Source: Acetobacteraceae bacterium (GTDB lineage: Bacteria > Pseudomonadota > Alphaproteobacteria > Acetobacterales > Acetobacteraceae). From it: DNA of 64,000 bases. The DNA lies in NCBI GenBank assembly GCA_947455205.1, contig CANGNF010000006.1:87992-151991 (forward strand). Reading direction: 5' to 3'. Positions 1-10,123 of this stretch are shown piece by piece (positions within the stretch are counted from its first letter, which is position 1; every line of letters starts with the position of its first letter). The translations under genes were made by a program, and so were the position numbers. The notes below the pieces were generated by a model, which worked only from the letters and a program-made list of their open reading frames with translations, was not told the DNA's origin and ran no database searches.

Positions 1-574
1 ACGGCGCCCGCAGGCCGTTCTCATCCGCGGCCAGCCATTGCTCCACCACATAGCCTTCCAGCGCGCACAGGTCGAAGAAGTCGCGGATGGTGCAGGGGTG
101 GATGTTCGGCGTCTCGAACCAGGGCCGGTGCCAGGTGCCGGTCATCGGCATGCGGCCCTTGGTCAGCAGCTGCCAGCGCACCTGCCAATGGCCGAAATTC
201 GGGAAGCTGACGATGGCGTGCCGGCCGATGCGCAGCATCTGGCGCAGCACTTCTCGCGGGCGTTCGACGGCCTGCAGGGTGCGGGACAGCACGACGTAGT
301 CGAAGGCGGCATCCGGGTAGAAAGCCAGGTCGTTGTCGGCATCGCCATGGATCACCGCCAGGCCGTTGGCCACCGCTTCCGTCACCTCGGCCATGTCGAT
401 CTCGATGCCCCGGGCATCGGCGCCCTTGGTCGTCGTCAGGTGGGCCAGCAGCGCGCCGTCGCCGCAGCCGATATCCAGCACGCGGGCGCCGGGCGTCACC
501 ATCTCGGCGATCAGCCTGAGGTCCAGCCGCATGTTCTTGGCGACGTACTGGATCGGGGCATGGGTATCGGGCAT
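1..574 (-). CDS. metW: MetW methyltransferase-fold protein (3' end outside window)
   Basis: MetW is a Rossmann-fold, SAM-methyltransferase-like partner of MetX in methionine synthesis; in proteobacteria it is needed for full homoserine acyltransferase activity. The protein begins MPDTHAPIQYVAKN and has the motif VLDIGCGDGALLAHL near residues 33-47. Further on it has FPNFGHWQVRWQLL and the TGTWHRPWFETPNIHPCTI stretch typical of MetW. The start codon lies 5 bases after the metX stop, so the two genes form one transcript. The gene is cut by the window edge with about 191 codons visible, so only the C-terminal end is missing. Confidence 0.93.
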   Translation of the reverse strand, partial: MPDTHAPIQYVAKNMRLDLRLIAEMVTPGARVLDIGCGDGALLAHLTTTKGADARGIEIDMAEVTEAVANGLAVIHGDADNDLAFYPDAAFDYVVLSRTLQAVERPREVLRQMLRIGRHAIVSFPNFGHWQVRWQLLTKGRMPMTGTWHRPWFETPNIHPCTIRDFFDLCALEGYVVEQWLAADENGLRAP

Positions 575-579
575 GGACC

Positions 580-1764
580 TCAAACCCCCAGCCTGGCGGC
601 GCAGCCGGACAGGAAGCCGCCCAGCGCGCGGTGGAATTCCGGTTCCTCCAGCAGGAAGGCGTCGTGGCCCTTGTCGGTCGTGAACTCCACGAAGCTGACA
701 TTGGCCGCCGCCGCGTTCAACGCGCGCACGATGTGCCGGCTTTCGCTGGTCGGGTACAGCCAGTCGGTGCTGAAGGACGCCACGAAGAAGCGCGTGGCGG
801 TGCCGGCGAAGGCATTGGCGAGGTTGCCGCCATGCTCGGCGGCAATGTCCAGGTAGTCTGTGGCGCGGGTGATGGTCAGGTAGCTGTTGGCGTCGAACCG
901 GCGGACGAAGGTGCTGCCCTGGTAGCGCAGGTAGGACTGCACCTCGAACACGTCCTCCAGCAGGGTCAGGGTCTGCGCGCCGCGCAGCCGGCGGCCGAAC
1001 TTCCGCTGCAACGCCTCCTCGGACAGGTAGGTGATGTGCGCGACCATGCGGGCCACCGAAAGCCCCTGGGCCGGCACGCGGCCATCCTCCCAGTAGCGGC
1101 CGCCCTTGTAGTCGGGGTCGGCATGGATCGCGGCGCGGCCGACCTCGTCGAAGGCGATGTTCTGCGCGCTGTGGTGCGCGGCCGTGGCGATGGGCACGCA
1201 GGCGAAGACGCTGTCGGGGTAGCAGGCGGCCCATTGCAGCGCCTGCATGCCGCCCAGCGAGCCGCCGACCACGGCCAGCAGGCGCTCGATGCCCAGGTGC
1301 TCGACCAGCCGCTTCTGCTGGCGGACCATGTCGCGGACCGTCACATTGGGAAAGTCGGTGCCCCAGGGGCGGCCCATGCCGCGGCCTTCGGCGTCCGTCA
1401 TCTCCTCGCGCGGGCCGGTGGTGCCCATGCAGCCGCCCAGCACGTTGGCGCAGATGATGAAGTAGCGGTTGGTGTCCAGCGGGCGGCCGGGGCCGACGAT
1501 GTTGCTCCACCAGCCCGGCTTGCCGGTCACCGGGTTCTGCTCGGCCAGGTACTGGTCGCCGGTCAGCGCGTGGCAGACCATCACCGCATTGCTGCGGGCC
1601 TGGTTCAGCTTGCCATAGGTGCGGTAGGCCACGGCATGGCGCGCCAGCGAGACGCCGCAGTCCAGCGCCAACTCCTCGGCGAAGACGGCGCGCTGGTGAT
1701 CAACCTGCGTGAACGGGGAGACGGGTGGTAACATGGCCCTGGGCGTTGCGTTGTGGCGCAGCAT
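580..1764 (-). CDS. metX: homoserine O-acyltransferase MetX
   Basis: Alpha/beta-hydrolase-fold enzyme that acylates L-homoserine as the first committed step of methionine synthesis. The 394-aa length is normal. The catalytic triad is visible: Ser169 in the nucleophile elbow GGSLGG, Asp334 in STDWLYP and His367 in KGHDAF. The oxyanion region [12 protein letters not shown] and the segment DQYLAEQ are also typical. It is the first gene of a metX-metW pair, read away from the chorismate mutase gene. Family members use acetyl-CoA or succinyl-CoA, and the sequence was not enough for me to decide which. Confidence 0.95.
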   Translation of the reverse strand: MLRHNATPRAMLPPVSPFTQVDHQRAVFAEELALDCGVSLARHAVAYRTYGKLNQARSNAVMVCHALTGDQYLAEQNPVTGKPGWWSNIVGPGRPLDTNRYFIICANVLGGCMGTTGPREEMTDAEGRGMGRPWGTDFPNVTVRDMVRQQKRLVEHLGIERLLAVVGGSLGGMQALQWAACYPDSVFACVPIATAAHHSAQNIAFDEVGRAAIHADPDYKGGRYWEDGRVPAQGLSVARMVAHITYLSEEALQRKFGRRLRGAQTLTLLEDVFEVQSYLRYQGSTFVRRFDANSYLTITRATDYLDIAAEHGGNLANAFAGTATRFFVASFSTDWLYPTSESRHIVRALNAAAANVSFVEFTTDKGHDAFLLEEPEFHRALGGFLSGCAARLGV

Positions 1765-1809
1765 TAAGGCCGCGCCGCCCTTGCTTCAACCTTTCGCGGG
1801 GCGGCGCCG

Positions 1810-1829
1810 GCGTTGCGCCCGCGCAACGC
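1810..1829. promoter_or_regulatory. perfect 9-bp inverted repeat in the metX / chorismate mutase intergenic region
   Basis: GCGTTGCGC and GCGCAACGC face each other across a 2-bp CC centre, in the 149-bp gap between divergent metX and the aromatic operon. It lies 46 bp upstream of the metX start. It could be an operator for either operon or an RNA hairpin in the metX leader. I saw no clear SAM-riboswitch pattern here. The bound factor is unknown. Confidence 0.45.
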
Positions 1830-1913
1830 GGCGATGATGCGGCCGGTTTGGGCGCGGCGCGGCTTGGCGTGGCGGGCGCTGGCGTCTATTGCTGGTTTGG
1901 AAGACGCCAGGCA

Positions 1914-2756
1914 ATGAACGCAGTACCAGACCCCATGACCGCACCCCCTGCAGACCCGTCGCTGCCTGCCCTCCGGGCGGAGATCGACCGGCTGGACGAC
2001 GCCCTGCACGACCTGCTGATGCAACGGGCCGACGTGGTGGCCCGCCTGGCGCAAAGCCGCGCCAAGGGCGCCGGCACGCCGCTGCGCCCGGGGCGGGAGG
2101 CGCTGATCCTGCGCCGCCTGCTGGCGCGCCATGCCGGGCCGCTGCCCACCGCCGCCCTGGTGCGGCTGTGGCGGGAGATCTTTGCCTCCTCCACTCTGAT
2201 GCAGGGCAATTTCTCGGTCGCCGCCTGCATCCGCCAGCCGGAGCAGGAACGGGTGGTGCGGGAGCATTTCGGCGCCGGCACGCCGGTGAAGCTGCACCCG
2301 TCCAGCGCCGCGGCGCTGGCGGCGGTGTCCTCCGCCAAGGCCAGCCTGGCGCTGCTGCCCCTGCCGCAGGAGGCCGAGCCGGCCGAGGCCGCCTGGTGGA
2401 CCCGGCTGGAAAGCCCGCGCCTGCAGGTGGTGGCGCGGCTGCCCTTCCTCAGCGCCGCCGAGCATGGGCTGGAAATGCTGGCGGTGGCGCCGGTGCCGCC
2501 GGATGAAACCGGGCATGACCGCAGCCTGCTGCGGCTGGAGACCAGCCGGTCGCTCAGCCGGGCGGCGGTGGCGCAGGCGCTGAACGCCGCCGGACTGGTG
2601 CCCCTGACGCTGCAACTGCGGACCGATGCCGGCTTTACCCGCCTGCTGGTCGAGGTGGACGGCGCGGTGCAGGCCGACGACCCGCGCCTGGCCGGGCTGC
2701 CCTTCGACCGTGCCCAGCCGCTCGGCTTCTATGCCGTGCCGGAGAGAGGAGAGTAG
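1914..2756 (+). CDS. chorismate mutase with degenerate prephenate-dehydratase-like C-terminus
   Basis: Converts chorismate to prephenate. Residues about 14-90 form an AroQ-type helical domain ([45 protein letters not shown]). The remaining ~190 residues resemble the substrate-binding and ACT-like parts of P-proteins ([36 protein letters not shown]) but lack the conserved TRF-type catalytic motif of prephenate dehydratase, so that activity is doubtful. I chose the ATG at 1914 because the reading frame further upstream has no protein-like character. It is followed 2 bases later by hisC and then tyrA, which points to tyrosine rather than phenylalanine synthesis. Confidence 0.85.
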   Translation: MNAVPDPMTAPPADPSLPALRAEIDRLDDALHDLLMQRADVVARLAQSRAKGAGTPLRPGREALILRRLLARHAGPLPTAALVRLWREIFASSTLMQGNFSVAACIRQPEQERVVREHFGAGTPVKLHPSSAAALAAVSSAKASLALLPLPQEAEPAEAAWWTRLESPRLQVVARLPFLSAAEHGLEMLAVAPVPPDETGHDRSLLRLETSRSLSRAAVAQALNAAGLVPLTLQLRTDAGFTRLLVEVDGAVQADDPRLAGLPFDRAQPLGFYAVPERGE

Positions 2757-2758
2757 AC

Positions 2759-3841
2759 ATGGCCCACCCCTTGCCGCGCCCCAGCATCCTCTCGATCGAG
2801 CCCTATGTCGGTGGCGAATCGAAGGTCGAGGGCGTCAACCGCATCATCAAGCTGTCCTCCAACGAGGGCGCCTTCGGCGTGCCGCCCGGCGCCGTGGCGG
2901 CCATGCAGCGCGCCGCGGCCGAGATGCACCGCTACCCCGACGGCCACGCCAATGCGCTGCGCGCCGCGCTGGGGCGGAAGTTCGGGCTGGACCCCGCGCG
3001 GATCGTCTGCGGCAATGGCAGCGACGAGATCATCCAGCACCTGATCCTGGCCTATGGCGGCGAGGGCACCGAGCTGGTGATGAGCGCGCATGGCTTCGTC
3101 ATGTACGACATCTCCGGCCGCTATGCCGGCTGCCGCGTGATCAAGGTGCCGGAGAAGAACCTGACGGCCGATGTGGACGCGATGATCGCGGCCTGCGGCC
3201 CGCGCACCAAGCTGGTCTTCCTGGCCAACCCGAACAACCCGACCGGCAGCATGCTGCCGCGCGGCGAGGTGACCAGGCTGCGCGCCGGGCTGCGCGACGA
3301 CATCCTGCTGGTGCTGGACAGCGCCTACGCGGAATACGTCCGCCACCCCGACTACGACGCCGGCGTGGAACTGGTGGATGCCGGCACCAACACCATCATG
3401 ACCCGCACCTTCAGCAAGGTGTTCGGCCTGGGCGGCGCGCGGTTGGGCTGGGCCTATGCCGGGGCCGAGGTGATCGACGTGCTGAACCGCGTGCGCGGGC
3501 CGTTCAACGTCAACGCCCAGGCGCTGGCCGCCGGCGTCGGCGCGCTGGAGGAAGAGGGCTGGATCGAGAAGTCCGTGGTCCATAACGCACTGTGGCGCGG
3601 CAAGCTGGGCGACGCGCTGCGCGAGCTGGGCCTGGTGGTCTATCCCAGCGAGGGCAACTTCCTGCTGGTTGATTTCGGCGACCCCGCGCGGGCCAAGGCC
3701 TGCGACGCGGCGCTGCGGGCGCGTGGCGTGATCGTGCGGCTGGTCGGCGCCTACAGCCTGCCGAACTGCCTGCGGATCACCGTCGGCACCGCCGAGGAAT
3801 GCACGCTGGTGCTGGAGGCCGTGAAGGCGTTCCTCGGATGA
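2759..3841 (+). CDS. hisC: histidinol-phosphate / aromatic aminotransferase (HisC family)
   Basis: Class I/II PLP-dependent aminotransferase of 360 aa. It has the N-terminal [13 protein letters not shown] motif, NPNNPTG at about residue 160, the PLP-binding Lys220 in [17 protein letters not shown], and the C-terminal arginine in NCLRITVG. The family makes histidinol phosphate from imidazole-acetol phosphate, and many members also transaminate aromatic keto acids. Its position between chorismate mutase and prephenate dehydrogenase suggests it works as the tyrosine/phenylalanine aminotransferase, perhaps as well as in histidine synthesis. The start is 2 bases after the upstream stop, with a GAGAGGAGAG ribosome site, and its stop overlaps the tyrA start. 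Confidence 0.92.
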   Translation: MAHPLPRPSILSIEPYVGGESKVEGVNRIIKLSSNEGAFGVPPGAVAAMQRAAAEMHRYPDGHANALRAALGRKFGLDPARIVCGNGSDEIIQHLILAYGGEGTELVMSAHGFVMYDISGRYAGCRVIKVPEKNLTADVDAMIAACGPRTKLVFLANPNNPTGSMLPRGEVTRLRAGLRDDILLVLDSAYAEYVRHPDYDAGVELVDAGTNTIMTRTFSKVFGLGGARLGWAYAGAEVIDVLNRVRGPFNVNAQALAAGVGALEEEGWIEKSVVHNALWRGKLGDALRELGLVVYPSEGNFLLVDFGDPARAKACDAALRARGVIVRLVGAYSLPNCLRITVGTAEECTLVLEAVKAFLG

Positions 3842-4725
3842 GTGCGCCGCTGTTCAACCGGCTGTGCCTGGTGGGCATCGGGCTGATCGGGTCCTCCATC
3901 GCGCGGCTGGCGAAGGAGCGCGGCGATATCGCCGGCACCATCGTGGCCACCGCGCGCAGTGCGGAAACCCTGGCCCGGGTGCGCGAACTGGGCATTGCCG
4001 ACGAGGTGGAGCCGGACGCGGAGCGTGCCGTGGCCGGTGCCGACTGCGTGATCTTCTGCGTGCCGGTCGGCGCCTATGCCAAGGTGATGGCGCAGGTGGC
4101 GCCGCACCTGGCGCCCGGCTGCGTGCTGACCGATGTGGGCTCCACCAAGGGCAGCGTGGTGCGCGACCTTGGCCCGCTGCTGCCGCCCGGCGTGCACCTG
4201 GTGCCGGCGCACCCGATGGCGGGCACCGAGCACAGCGGCCCGGATGCCGGCTTCAGCACCCTGTTCAAGGGCCGCTACACCATCGTCACGCCGCTGCCGG
4301 AGACCGACCCGGACGCCGTGGAGAAGGTGAAGGAGCTGTGGCGCCGCGCCGGTTCCACCGTGGAGACGCTGGACCCGACCACGCATGACAAGGTGGTCGC
4401 CATCGTCAGCCACCTGCCGCACCTGATCGCCTTCACCATCTGCGGCACCGCCGACGACCTGGCGGAGGAGACCCGCGAGGCGGTGCTGAAATTCGCGGCG
4501 TCAGGCTTCCGCGACTTCACCCGCATCGCCGCGTCAGACGTGGACATGTGGCGCGACGTGTTCCTGAACAACCGCGAGGCGCTGCTGGAGATGCTGGCGC
4601 GCTTCACCGAGGACGCGCACGCGCTGGGCCGCGCGGTGCGCTGGGGCGAGTCGGCGTTCATCGAGGACCGCATCCGGCGTGGGCGCCGGATCCGTCGTGG
4701 GCTGGTGGAGCGCGGGCAGGCCTAG
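3838..4725 (+). CDS. tyrA: prephenate/arogenate dehydrogenase
   Basis: NAD(P)-dependent oxidative decarboxylase that turns prephenate into 4-hydroxyphenylpyruvate (or arogenate into tyrosine). The 295-aa protein opens with a Rossmann motif ([17 protein letters not shown]). It has [10 protein letters not shown], the catalytic-region histidine motif [12 protein letters not shown], and the all-helical domain with [12 protein letters not shown] and [22 protein letters not shown]. The ATG at 3838 overlaps the hisC stop in an ATGA junction, showing translational coupling. An in-frame start 39 bases earlier lies inside hisC and was not used. The stop overlaps the stop of the opposite-strand peptidase gene in a shared CTAG. 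Confidence 0.94.
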   Translation: MSAPLFNRLCLVGIGLIGSSIARLAKERGDIAGTIVATARSAETLARVRELGIADEVEPDAERAVAGADCVIFCVPVGAYAKVMAQVAPHLAPGCVLTDVGSTKGSVVRDLGPLLPPGVHLVPAHPMAGTEHSGPDAGFSTLFKGRYTIVTPLPETDPDAVEKVKELWRRAGSTVETLDPTTHDKVVAIVSHLPHLIAFTICGTADDLAEETREAVLKFAASGFRDFTRIAASDVDMWRDVFLNNREALLEMLARFTEDAHALGRAVRWGESAFIEDRIRRGRRIRRGLVERGQA

Positions 4726-5654
4726 AGTCTGTCGGCGCTGAAGGTATCGCAGCGCTTCACGTCGCCGCTCTCATAGCCCTGGCGGAACCAGCGCACGCGC
4801 TGCGCCGAGCTGCCATGGGTGAAGCTTTCCGGCACCACGCGGCCGGCGCTTTGCTGCTGTAGCCGGTCGTCGCCCACCGCGGCGGCGGCGTTCAGCCCGC
4901 TTTCGATATCGCCGGGTTCCAGGAAGTGGCGCTGGCGGTCTGTCACGTTGGCCCAGACGCCGGCGAAGCAATCCGCCTGCAACTCCAGCCGCACGGAAAG
5001 CGCGTTGGACTGCGCCTCGCTCTGGCTGCGGCGGGCGGCGTCGACGCGCGGGATGATGCCCAGCAGGTTCTGCACGTGGTGGCCGACCTCATGCGCAATC
5101 ACGTAGGCGCGGGCGAACTCGCCGGGGGCGCCGAGCTTGCGCTCCATTTCGCGGAAGAAGGACAGGTCCAGGTAAACCTGATGGTCGCGCGGGCAGTAGA
5201 ACGGCCCCATGGCGGATTGCGCCATGCCGCAGCCGCCCTGGGTCCCGCCGGAGAACAGCACCAGCCGCGGCTGTTCGTACTGCCGGCCCTGCTGCTGGAA
5301 CAGGCCGGCCCAGGCGTCCTCGGTCGTGGCCAGCACGCGGCTGACGAAGCGGCGCTGGGCGTCGTCGTCGCCGCCGCCATGCTGGCCGCCGGCCGGCGCC
5401 GGGGCCGGCTTGCCCTGCGGGTAGCTCTGCTGTTGCTGCGGCGCCTGGCCGGGGTCGCCGCCCTGGAACAGGAAGCTGGGGTCCACCCCCAACAGCAGCG
5501 CCACGACGATGATGGCGACGGTGCCGAGGCCGCCGCCGCCGATCAGCACCGGCATGCCGCCGCGGCCGAAGCCGCCGCCACCACCACCGAACCCGCCGCC
5601 ACCGCTGCGGCGGTCCTCGACATTGTCGCTCTCGCGTTGGTCATCCAGGCGCAT
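4722..5654 (-). CDS. membrane-anchored neutral zinc metallopeptidase (YpfJ-like)
   Basis: Member of the putative neutral zinc metallopeptidase family (Zn_peptidase, YpfJ-like). The 310-aa protein has a charged and then glycine-rich N-terminus, one transmembrane segment at about 36-58 and a Pro/Gln-rich linker. A peptidase domain follows with HEVGH at 188-192, FYCPRDHQVYLDLSFF before it, and LQADCFAGVWAN after it supplying the likely third metal-side residue. The C-terminal part has FTHGSSAQRVRWFRQGYESGD. Substrate and role are unknown. It converges on tyrA and lies 12 bases beyond the CoA-transferase gene on the same strand, possibly in the same transcript. Confidence 0.9.
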   Translation of the reverse strand: MRLDDQRESDNVEDRRSGGGGFGGGGGGFGRGGMPVLIGGGGLGTVAIIVVALLLGVDPSFLFQGGDPGQAPQQQQSYPQGKPAPAPAGGQHGGGDDDAQRRFVSRVLATTEDAWAGLFQQQGRQYEQPRLVLFSGGTQGGCGMAQSAMGPFYCPRDHQVYLDLSFFREMERKLGAPGEFARAYVIAHEVGHHVQNLLGIIPRVDAARRSQSEAQSNALSVRLELQADCFAGVWANVTDRQRHFLEPGDIESGLNAAAAVGDDRLQQQSAGRVVPESFTHGSSAQRVRWFRQGYESGDVKRCDTFSADRL

Positions 5655-5666
5655 GGCGAGGCTCCT

Positions 5667-6893
5667 TCAGGCGGCTTCGACCACAACCGCGGCGGCGCGC
5701 AGCCGTTCCAGTGCGGCCTCGCCCAGCAGCGGGCCGAGGATCTCGGCATTGTGCTCACCCAGCTTCGGCGCCGGGCGGGCCAGGATGCCGGGCGTGCCGG
5801 AAAGCCTGGGCACCGCGCCATGCATCGGCAGCCAGCCGCCGGGCATCTCGTCGTCGGGCACCTCGATCAGGCTTTCGTGCTGGACCAGGTAGGGGTCGCC
5901 GTCCAGCTGCTCGGCTTCCATGATCGGGCCGATGGTGACGCCGGCCTTGTCGAAATGCGCCAGGTTGGTGGCCAGGTCGCGTTCGCGGATATAGCCGGCG
6001 ATGACGTTGTCCAGTTCCACGCCGTTCTCCACCCGCCGCTGGTTGGTGGCAAAGCGGGGGTCGCTGATCATGTCCTCCCGCCCGATGCTGCGGAACAGCT
6101 TCTCGGTCATCCCCTGGGTGGAGGCGCTGAGGCAGACCCACTTGCCGTCGCTGGTCTGGTAGGCATTGCGCGGCGCGGCATTGGTGCTGCGGCTGCCGGT
6201 GCGCGGCTTGCGCTTCTGCGTCAGGCGCCAATTGGCCACTTGCGGTTCCAGCATGGTGAACAGCGGGTCGAACAGCGAGAGGTCGATGACCTGGCCCGGT
6301 CCGCCGCGCTCCGCCACGCGCAGCGCGATCATGGCGGCGGAGGCGCCGTAGAGCCCGGCATAGCCATCCGCCATGTACATCGGCGGCAGCACCGGCTCGC
6401 GATCCTCGAAGCCGCAGGTGGCGGCGTAGCCGGCATAGCCCTCGATCAGCGTGCCGAAGCCGGGCTTGTGCCGGTATGGCCCGGTCTGGCCCCAGCCTGA
6501 CACCCGCACGATGACAAGGCCTGGGTTGATCGCGTGCAGCTCATCTGGGCCTAGGCCCATCTGCTCCAGCACGCCGGCGCGGAAGCTCTCGACGAAGATC
6601 GCGGCGGTGGCGGCGAGCTGCTTGACCACCGCGATGGCCTCGGGGTCGCGCAGCTTCAGCGCGACCGACTTCTTGTTGCGGCTCAGCGTCTTCCACGCCG
6701 TGCTGATGCCGTTGATGCGCCAGGCGCGCAGCGTGTCGCCCTCGGGCGGCTCCACCTTCACCACCTCGGCGCCGTGGTCGGCCAGCACCTTGGTCAGGAT
6801 GTTGCCGGCCACCAGGCGGGAGAGGTCCACCACGCGCACGCCGTCCAGCGCGCCGGTGGCATGGGGGTCGAAGGTCTTGCGTTCGGGGGTCAT
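5667..6893 (-). CDS. class III CoA-transferase (CaiB/BaiF family)
   Basis: Moves CoA between organic acids through an aspartyl-CoA thioester. Length is 408 aa. The family features seen are GVRVVDLSRLVAGNILTKVL at the N-terminus, GAEVVKVEPP, and NKKSVALKL. Asp176 in MYMADGYAGL is the expected nucleophile. The smaller domain has AYQTSDGKWVCLSA, and the TIGPIMEAEQLDGDPYL region is near the C-terminus. Its start overlaps the stop of the Bug-type binding protein (ATGA), so a periplasmic acid-binding protein and an acid-activating enzyme are co-translated. The actual acid is unknown. Confidence 0.9.
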   Translation of the reverse strand: MTPERKTFDPHATGALDGVRVVDLSRLVAGNILTKVLADHGAEVVKVEPPEGDTLRAWRINGISTAWKTLSRNKKSVALKLRDPEAIAVVKQLAATAAIFVESFRAGVLEQMGLGPDELHAINPGLVIVRVSGWGQTGPYRHKPGFGTLIEGYAGYAATCGFEDREPVLPPMYMADGYAGLYGASAAMIALRVAERGGPGQVIDLSLFDPLFTMLEPQVANWRLTQKRKPRTGSRSTNAAPRNAYQTSDGKWVCLSASTQGMTEKLFRSIGREDMISDPRFATNQRRVENGVELDNVIAGYIRERDLATNLAHFDKAGVTIGPIMEAEQLDGDPYLVQHESLIEVPDDEMPGGWLPMHGAVPRLSGTPGILARPAPKLGEHNAEILGPLLGEAALERLRAAAVVVEAA

Positions 6894-7870
6894 TCTGCGC
6901 GGATGTTGGCAGCGGTTTTGACCTGGCGCCAGCGTTCCAGGTCGGCATGCAGCACCTGCTGGAACTCACCGAAGCTGGTGTTGGCCGGCTTGGCGCCTTC
7001 CGCGTCGTAGATGCGCGCCAGGTTGGCGTCGGCCACGGCCTCGTTGCAGGCCTGGTGGATGGTGCGGCGCAGCGCCTCCGGCACGCCCTTCGGCGTCAAC
7101 AGGCCCCACCAGATCGAGACCTCGTAGTCCACGCCCTGCTGCTTCACGGTGCGAACGGGGGTGACGCCGGGTGGCAACTCGCCACCCTCGGCCGTGGCGG
7201 CGATGCAGCGGACCCGGCCTTCGCGGATGGCGGCGTTGGCGCTGGCGACCGTGGTGATCATCAGCTTGATGTTGCCGGCCATCAGGTCCGTCACCGCCGG
7301 CGCGGTGCCGCGATAGGGGATGTGGTTCATGCGGATGCCCGCGGCCAGGCAGAAGTATTCGGTGATGAAGTGGTTGATGCCGCCGGCGCCGGACGTGCCG
7401 TAGTCCACGCTGCCCGGCTGCTCCTTGCTCAGCTTGACCAGCGCCTGCACGTCCTGCGCGGCGAAGCCGGGATTCACCATCAGGAAGAAGGGGGCGCGGG
7501 CCAGCACGGCCACGGCGTCGAAGCTGCCCTCGGCGTCCCACGGCGTCTTCTGCAGCACCGCGCTGGTCGGGAAGCTACTGGAGGTCACCATCAGCGTGTA
7601 GCCATCGGCCGGCGCCTGGGCGACCGTGCCGGCGCCGATGCTGCCGCCGGCGCCGCCGCGATTCTCGATGACGAAGGGCTGGCCGAGCCGCTGGGTCAGG
7701 CGCTCCGCCAGCGGCCGGGCGATGGTGTCGTTGGACCCGCCGGGCGGGAAGGGCACGACGATCTTGACCGGGCGGTTGGGCCAGGCGGCTTGCGCGCTGG
7801 CCAGGGCCGGGGCGGCGAGGCTGCCCAGCAGGACGCGGCGGGTGGTGATGGCGTGTGACATGGCGGGCAC
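6890..7870 (-). CDS. Bug-family (TTT) substrate-binding protein 1
   Basis: Periplasmic solute receptor of the tripartite tricarboxylate transporter type, 326 aa. An N-terminal twin-arginine-like signal (TTRRVLLGSLAAPALASAQA) leads into the family core WPNRPVKIVVPFPPGGSNDTIARPLA. Other hallmarks are FVIENRGGAGGSIGA, APADGYTLMV and HIPYRGTAPAVTDLMAGNIKLM. Ligands in this family are usually carboxylic acids. No TctA/TctB genes are nearby. Coupling to the CoA-transferase suggests the same acid is captured and activated. A second in-frame ATG four codons later (MSHAITTRR) could also be the start. Confidence 0.9.
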   Translation of the reverse strand: MPAMSHAITTRRVLLGSLAAPALASAQAAWPNRPVKIVVPFPPGGSNDTIARPLAERLTQRLGQPFVIENRGGAGGSIGAGTVAQAPADGYTLMVTSSSFPTSAVLQKTPWDAEGSFDAVAVLARAPFFLMVNPGFAAQDVQALVKLSKEQPGSVDYGTSGAGGINHFITEYFCLAAGIRMNHIPYRGTAPAVTDLMAGNIKLMITTVASANAAIREGRVRCIAATAEGGELPPGVTPVRTVKQQGVDYEVSIWWGLLTPKGVPEALRRTIHQACNEAVADANLARIYDAEGAKPANTSFGEFQQVLHADLERWRQVKTAANIRAE

Positions 7871-7929
7871 CCTAGAGGCTGTACGGCTGCGACGGAACGC
7901 CGCAGCCGTGGTTCAGTCTCCCGAACGGA

Positions 7930-7952
7930 CCCTCCCCCGCGGGCGGGGAGGG
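7930..7952 (-). terminator. hairpin downstream of glcB
   Basis: CCCTCCCC and GGGGAGGG form an 8-bp perfect stem around a 7-base loop, 8 bases past the glcB stop on the minus strand. There is no U-tract, so it is a terminator-like stem-loop only. Confidence 0.45.
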
Positions 7953-7960
7953 GGCGTGGC

Positions 7961-10123
7961 TCAGCCCCGGGCCTTGGCCTCGCGACGCCGCGCGGTCAGG
8001 ATGAACTCCGTGTACCCGTTGGGCTGGGTGGTGCCCTGCAGCACCAGTTCGCAGGCGGCCTTGAAGGCGGGGCCGTCGAAGCCCGGCGCCATCGGCGTGT
8101 ACAGCGGGTCGCCGGCGTTCTGCTTGTCCACCACGGCGGCCATGCGCTGCATCGTCTCCATCACCTGCGCTTCGGTGGTGATGCCGTGGCGCAGCCAGTT
8201 GGCGATGTGCTGGGCGGAAATCCGCAGCGTCGCGCGGTCCTCCATCAGCCCGACATTGTTGATGTCCGGCACCTTGGAGCAGCCGACGCCCTGGTCCACC
8301 CAGCGGACGACGTAGCCCAGGATGCCCTGGGCGTTGTTGTCCAGCTCGGCCTGCACATCGGCCGGCGACCAGTTGGTGTTGGCGGCCAGCGGCACGGTCA
8401 GGATCTCGTCCAGCACGGCGCGGGTGCCGCCCTTCTGCAGCTCATCCTGGCGGGCGCTGACATTCACCTGGTGGTAGTGCAGCGCGTGCAGCGTGGCGGC
8501 CGTCGGGCTGGGCACCCAGGCGGTGTTGGCGCCGGCGCGCGGGTGGCCGATCTTCTGCTCCAGCATCTTCGCCATGTCGTCCGGCGCGGCCCACATGCCC
8601 TTGCCGATCTGCGCCTTGCCGCGCAGGCCGCAGGCCAGGCCGACATCGACGTTGTTGTCCTCGTAGTGCTTGATCCAGGCGGTGCCGCGCATGTCGTTCT
8701 TGCGGATCATCGCGCCGGCTTCCATGGAGGTATGGATCTCGTCGCCGGTGCGGTCGAGGAAGCCGGTGTTGATGAAGGCAACGCGGCTCTTGGCGGCGCG
8801 GATGCACTCGCCCAGGTTCACCGTGGTGCGGCGTTCCTCATCCATGATGCCCATCTTCAGCGTGTCGCGGGCGATGCCGAAGGCGTCTTCCACGGCCGTG
8901 AACAGGTCGTTGGCCCAGGAGACTTCCTCCGGCCCATGCATCTTCGGCTTCACGATGTAGACGCTGCCGGCGCGGCTGTTCAGCTTCTTGCCGCGGATGT
9001 CGTGCAGCGCGATGGCCACCGTGCACATCGCGTCCAGGATCGTCTCCGGCGTCTCGGCGCCGTTCAGCGTCACCACGTCGGTCATCATGTGGTGGCCGAC
9101 ATTGCGGATCAGCATCAGCGAGCGGCCGGCCAGCCAGCGGGTGCCGCCTTCCGGCTTGGTGTAGCTGCGGTCCGGGTTCAGCTTGCGGACCAGCGTGCTG
9201 CCGCCCTTCTCGAAGCTGGCTTCCAGCGTGCCGTTCATCAGGCCCAGCCAGTTGCGATAGACCAGCACCTTGTCTTCCGCATCCACCGCCGCGACGCTGT
9301 CTTCTGCGTCCTGGATGGTGGTCAGCGCGCTTTCCATCACCAGGTCGGAGATGCCGGCGGCGTCGGTCTTGCCGATGGGGTGGGCGCGGTCGACGCGCAG
9401 TTCCATGTGCATGCCGTTGTGCACGAACAGCAGCGTCCCCGGCGCGGCGGCGTCGCCATTGTAGCCGCGGAACTGCGCGGGGTCCTTCAGGCCAACGGTG
9501 CTGCCGTTGAGCAGGGTCACGGCCAGCGCGCCGTTCACCACGGCGTAGCCCTTGGCGTCCTTGTGGCTGGCGCCGGCCAGCGGCACCGCGTCGTCCAGCA
9601 CCTGACGGGCAAAGGCGATGACCTTCTCGCCGCGCTTCGGGTTGTAGCCGCGGCCCTTCTCGGCGCCGTCGGTCTCCGGAATGGCGTCGGTGCCGTACAG
9701 CGCGTCGTACAGGCTGCCCCAGCGGGCATTGGCGGCGTTCAGCGCGTAGCGGGCATTGCTGGTCGGCACCACCAGCTGCGGGCCGGCCATGCTGGCGATC
9801 TCGGGGTCGACATTCTGCGTCGCGACGCTGAAGGCCGCGCCCTGCGGCACCAGGTAGCCGATCTGCTTCAGCATGGCGGTATAGGCGGCCTGGTCCACGG
9901 GGCGGGCCGGGTTGGCGCGGTGCCAGGCGTCGATCTTGGCCTGCAACTCATCCCGCTTGGCCAGCAGCGCGGCGTTGCGCGGCGCCAGCTGCCCCAGGAT
10001 GGCGGCGTAGCTGGCCCAGAACGTGGCGGGCTCGATCCCGGTGCCGGGCAGGGCTTCCTGCGCCATGAAGTCGTGCAGCGGGCGGGCCACCTTCAGGCCA
10101 GCAATCTCAACCATGTCCTGCAC
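7961..10123 (-). CDS. glcB: malate synthase G
   Basis: Condenses glyoxylate with acetyl-CoA to give malate, the second step of the glyoxylate shunt and of glycolate use. The 720 aa match the monomeric G form. Motifs include [55 protein letters not shown] and [10 protein letters not shown], and the C-terminal helical domain has [23 protein letters not shown]. No isocitrate lyase or glycolate oxidase is in the window. A GntR regulator is divergently transcribed 258 bp upstream and is the obvious candidate controller. Confidence 0.97.
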   Translation of the reverse strand: MQDMVEIAGLKVARPLHDFMAQEALPGTGIEPATFWASYAAILGQLAPRNAALLAKRDELQAKIDAWHRANPARPVDQAAYTAMLKQIGYLVPQGAAFSVATQNVDPEIASMAGPQLVVPTSNARYALNAANARWGSLYDALYGTDAIPETDGAEKGRGYNPKRGEKVIAFARQVLDDAVPLAGASHKDAKGYAVVNGALAVTLLNGSTVGLKDPAQFRGYNGDAAAPGTLLFVHNGMHMELRVDRAHPIGKTDAAGISDLVMESALTTIQDAEDSVAAVDAEDKVLVYRNWLGLMNGTLEASFEKGGSTLVRKLNPDRSYTKPEGGTRWLAGRSLMLIRNVGHHMMTDVVTLNGAETPETILDAMCTVAIALHDIRGKKLNSRAGSVYIVKPKMHGPEEVSWANDLFTAVEDAFGIARDTLKMGIMDEERRTTVNLGECIRAAKSRVAFINTGFLDRTGDEIHTSMEAGAMIRKNDMRGTAWIKHYEDNNVDVGLACGLRGKAQIGKGMWAAPDDMAKMLEQKIGHPRAGANTAWVPSPTAATLHALHYHQVNVSARQDELQKGGTRAVLDEILTVPLAANTNWSPADVQAELDNNAQGILGYVVRWVDQGVGCSKVPDINNVGLMEDRATLRISAQHIANWLRHGITTEAQVMETMQRMAAVVDKQNAGDPLYTPMAPGFDGPAFKAACELVLQGTTQPNGYTEFILTARRREAKARG

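Noticed and set aside
1765..1913. SAM riboswitch upstream of metX
   Set aside because: I looked for SAM-II-like conserved segments on the minus strand and saw none; only a simple palindrome is present.
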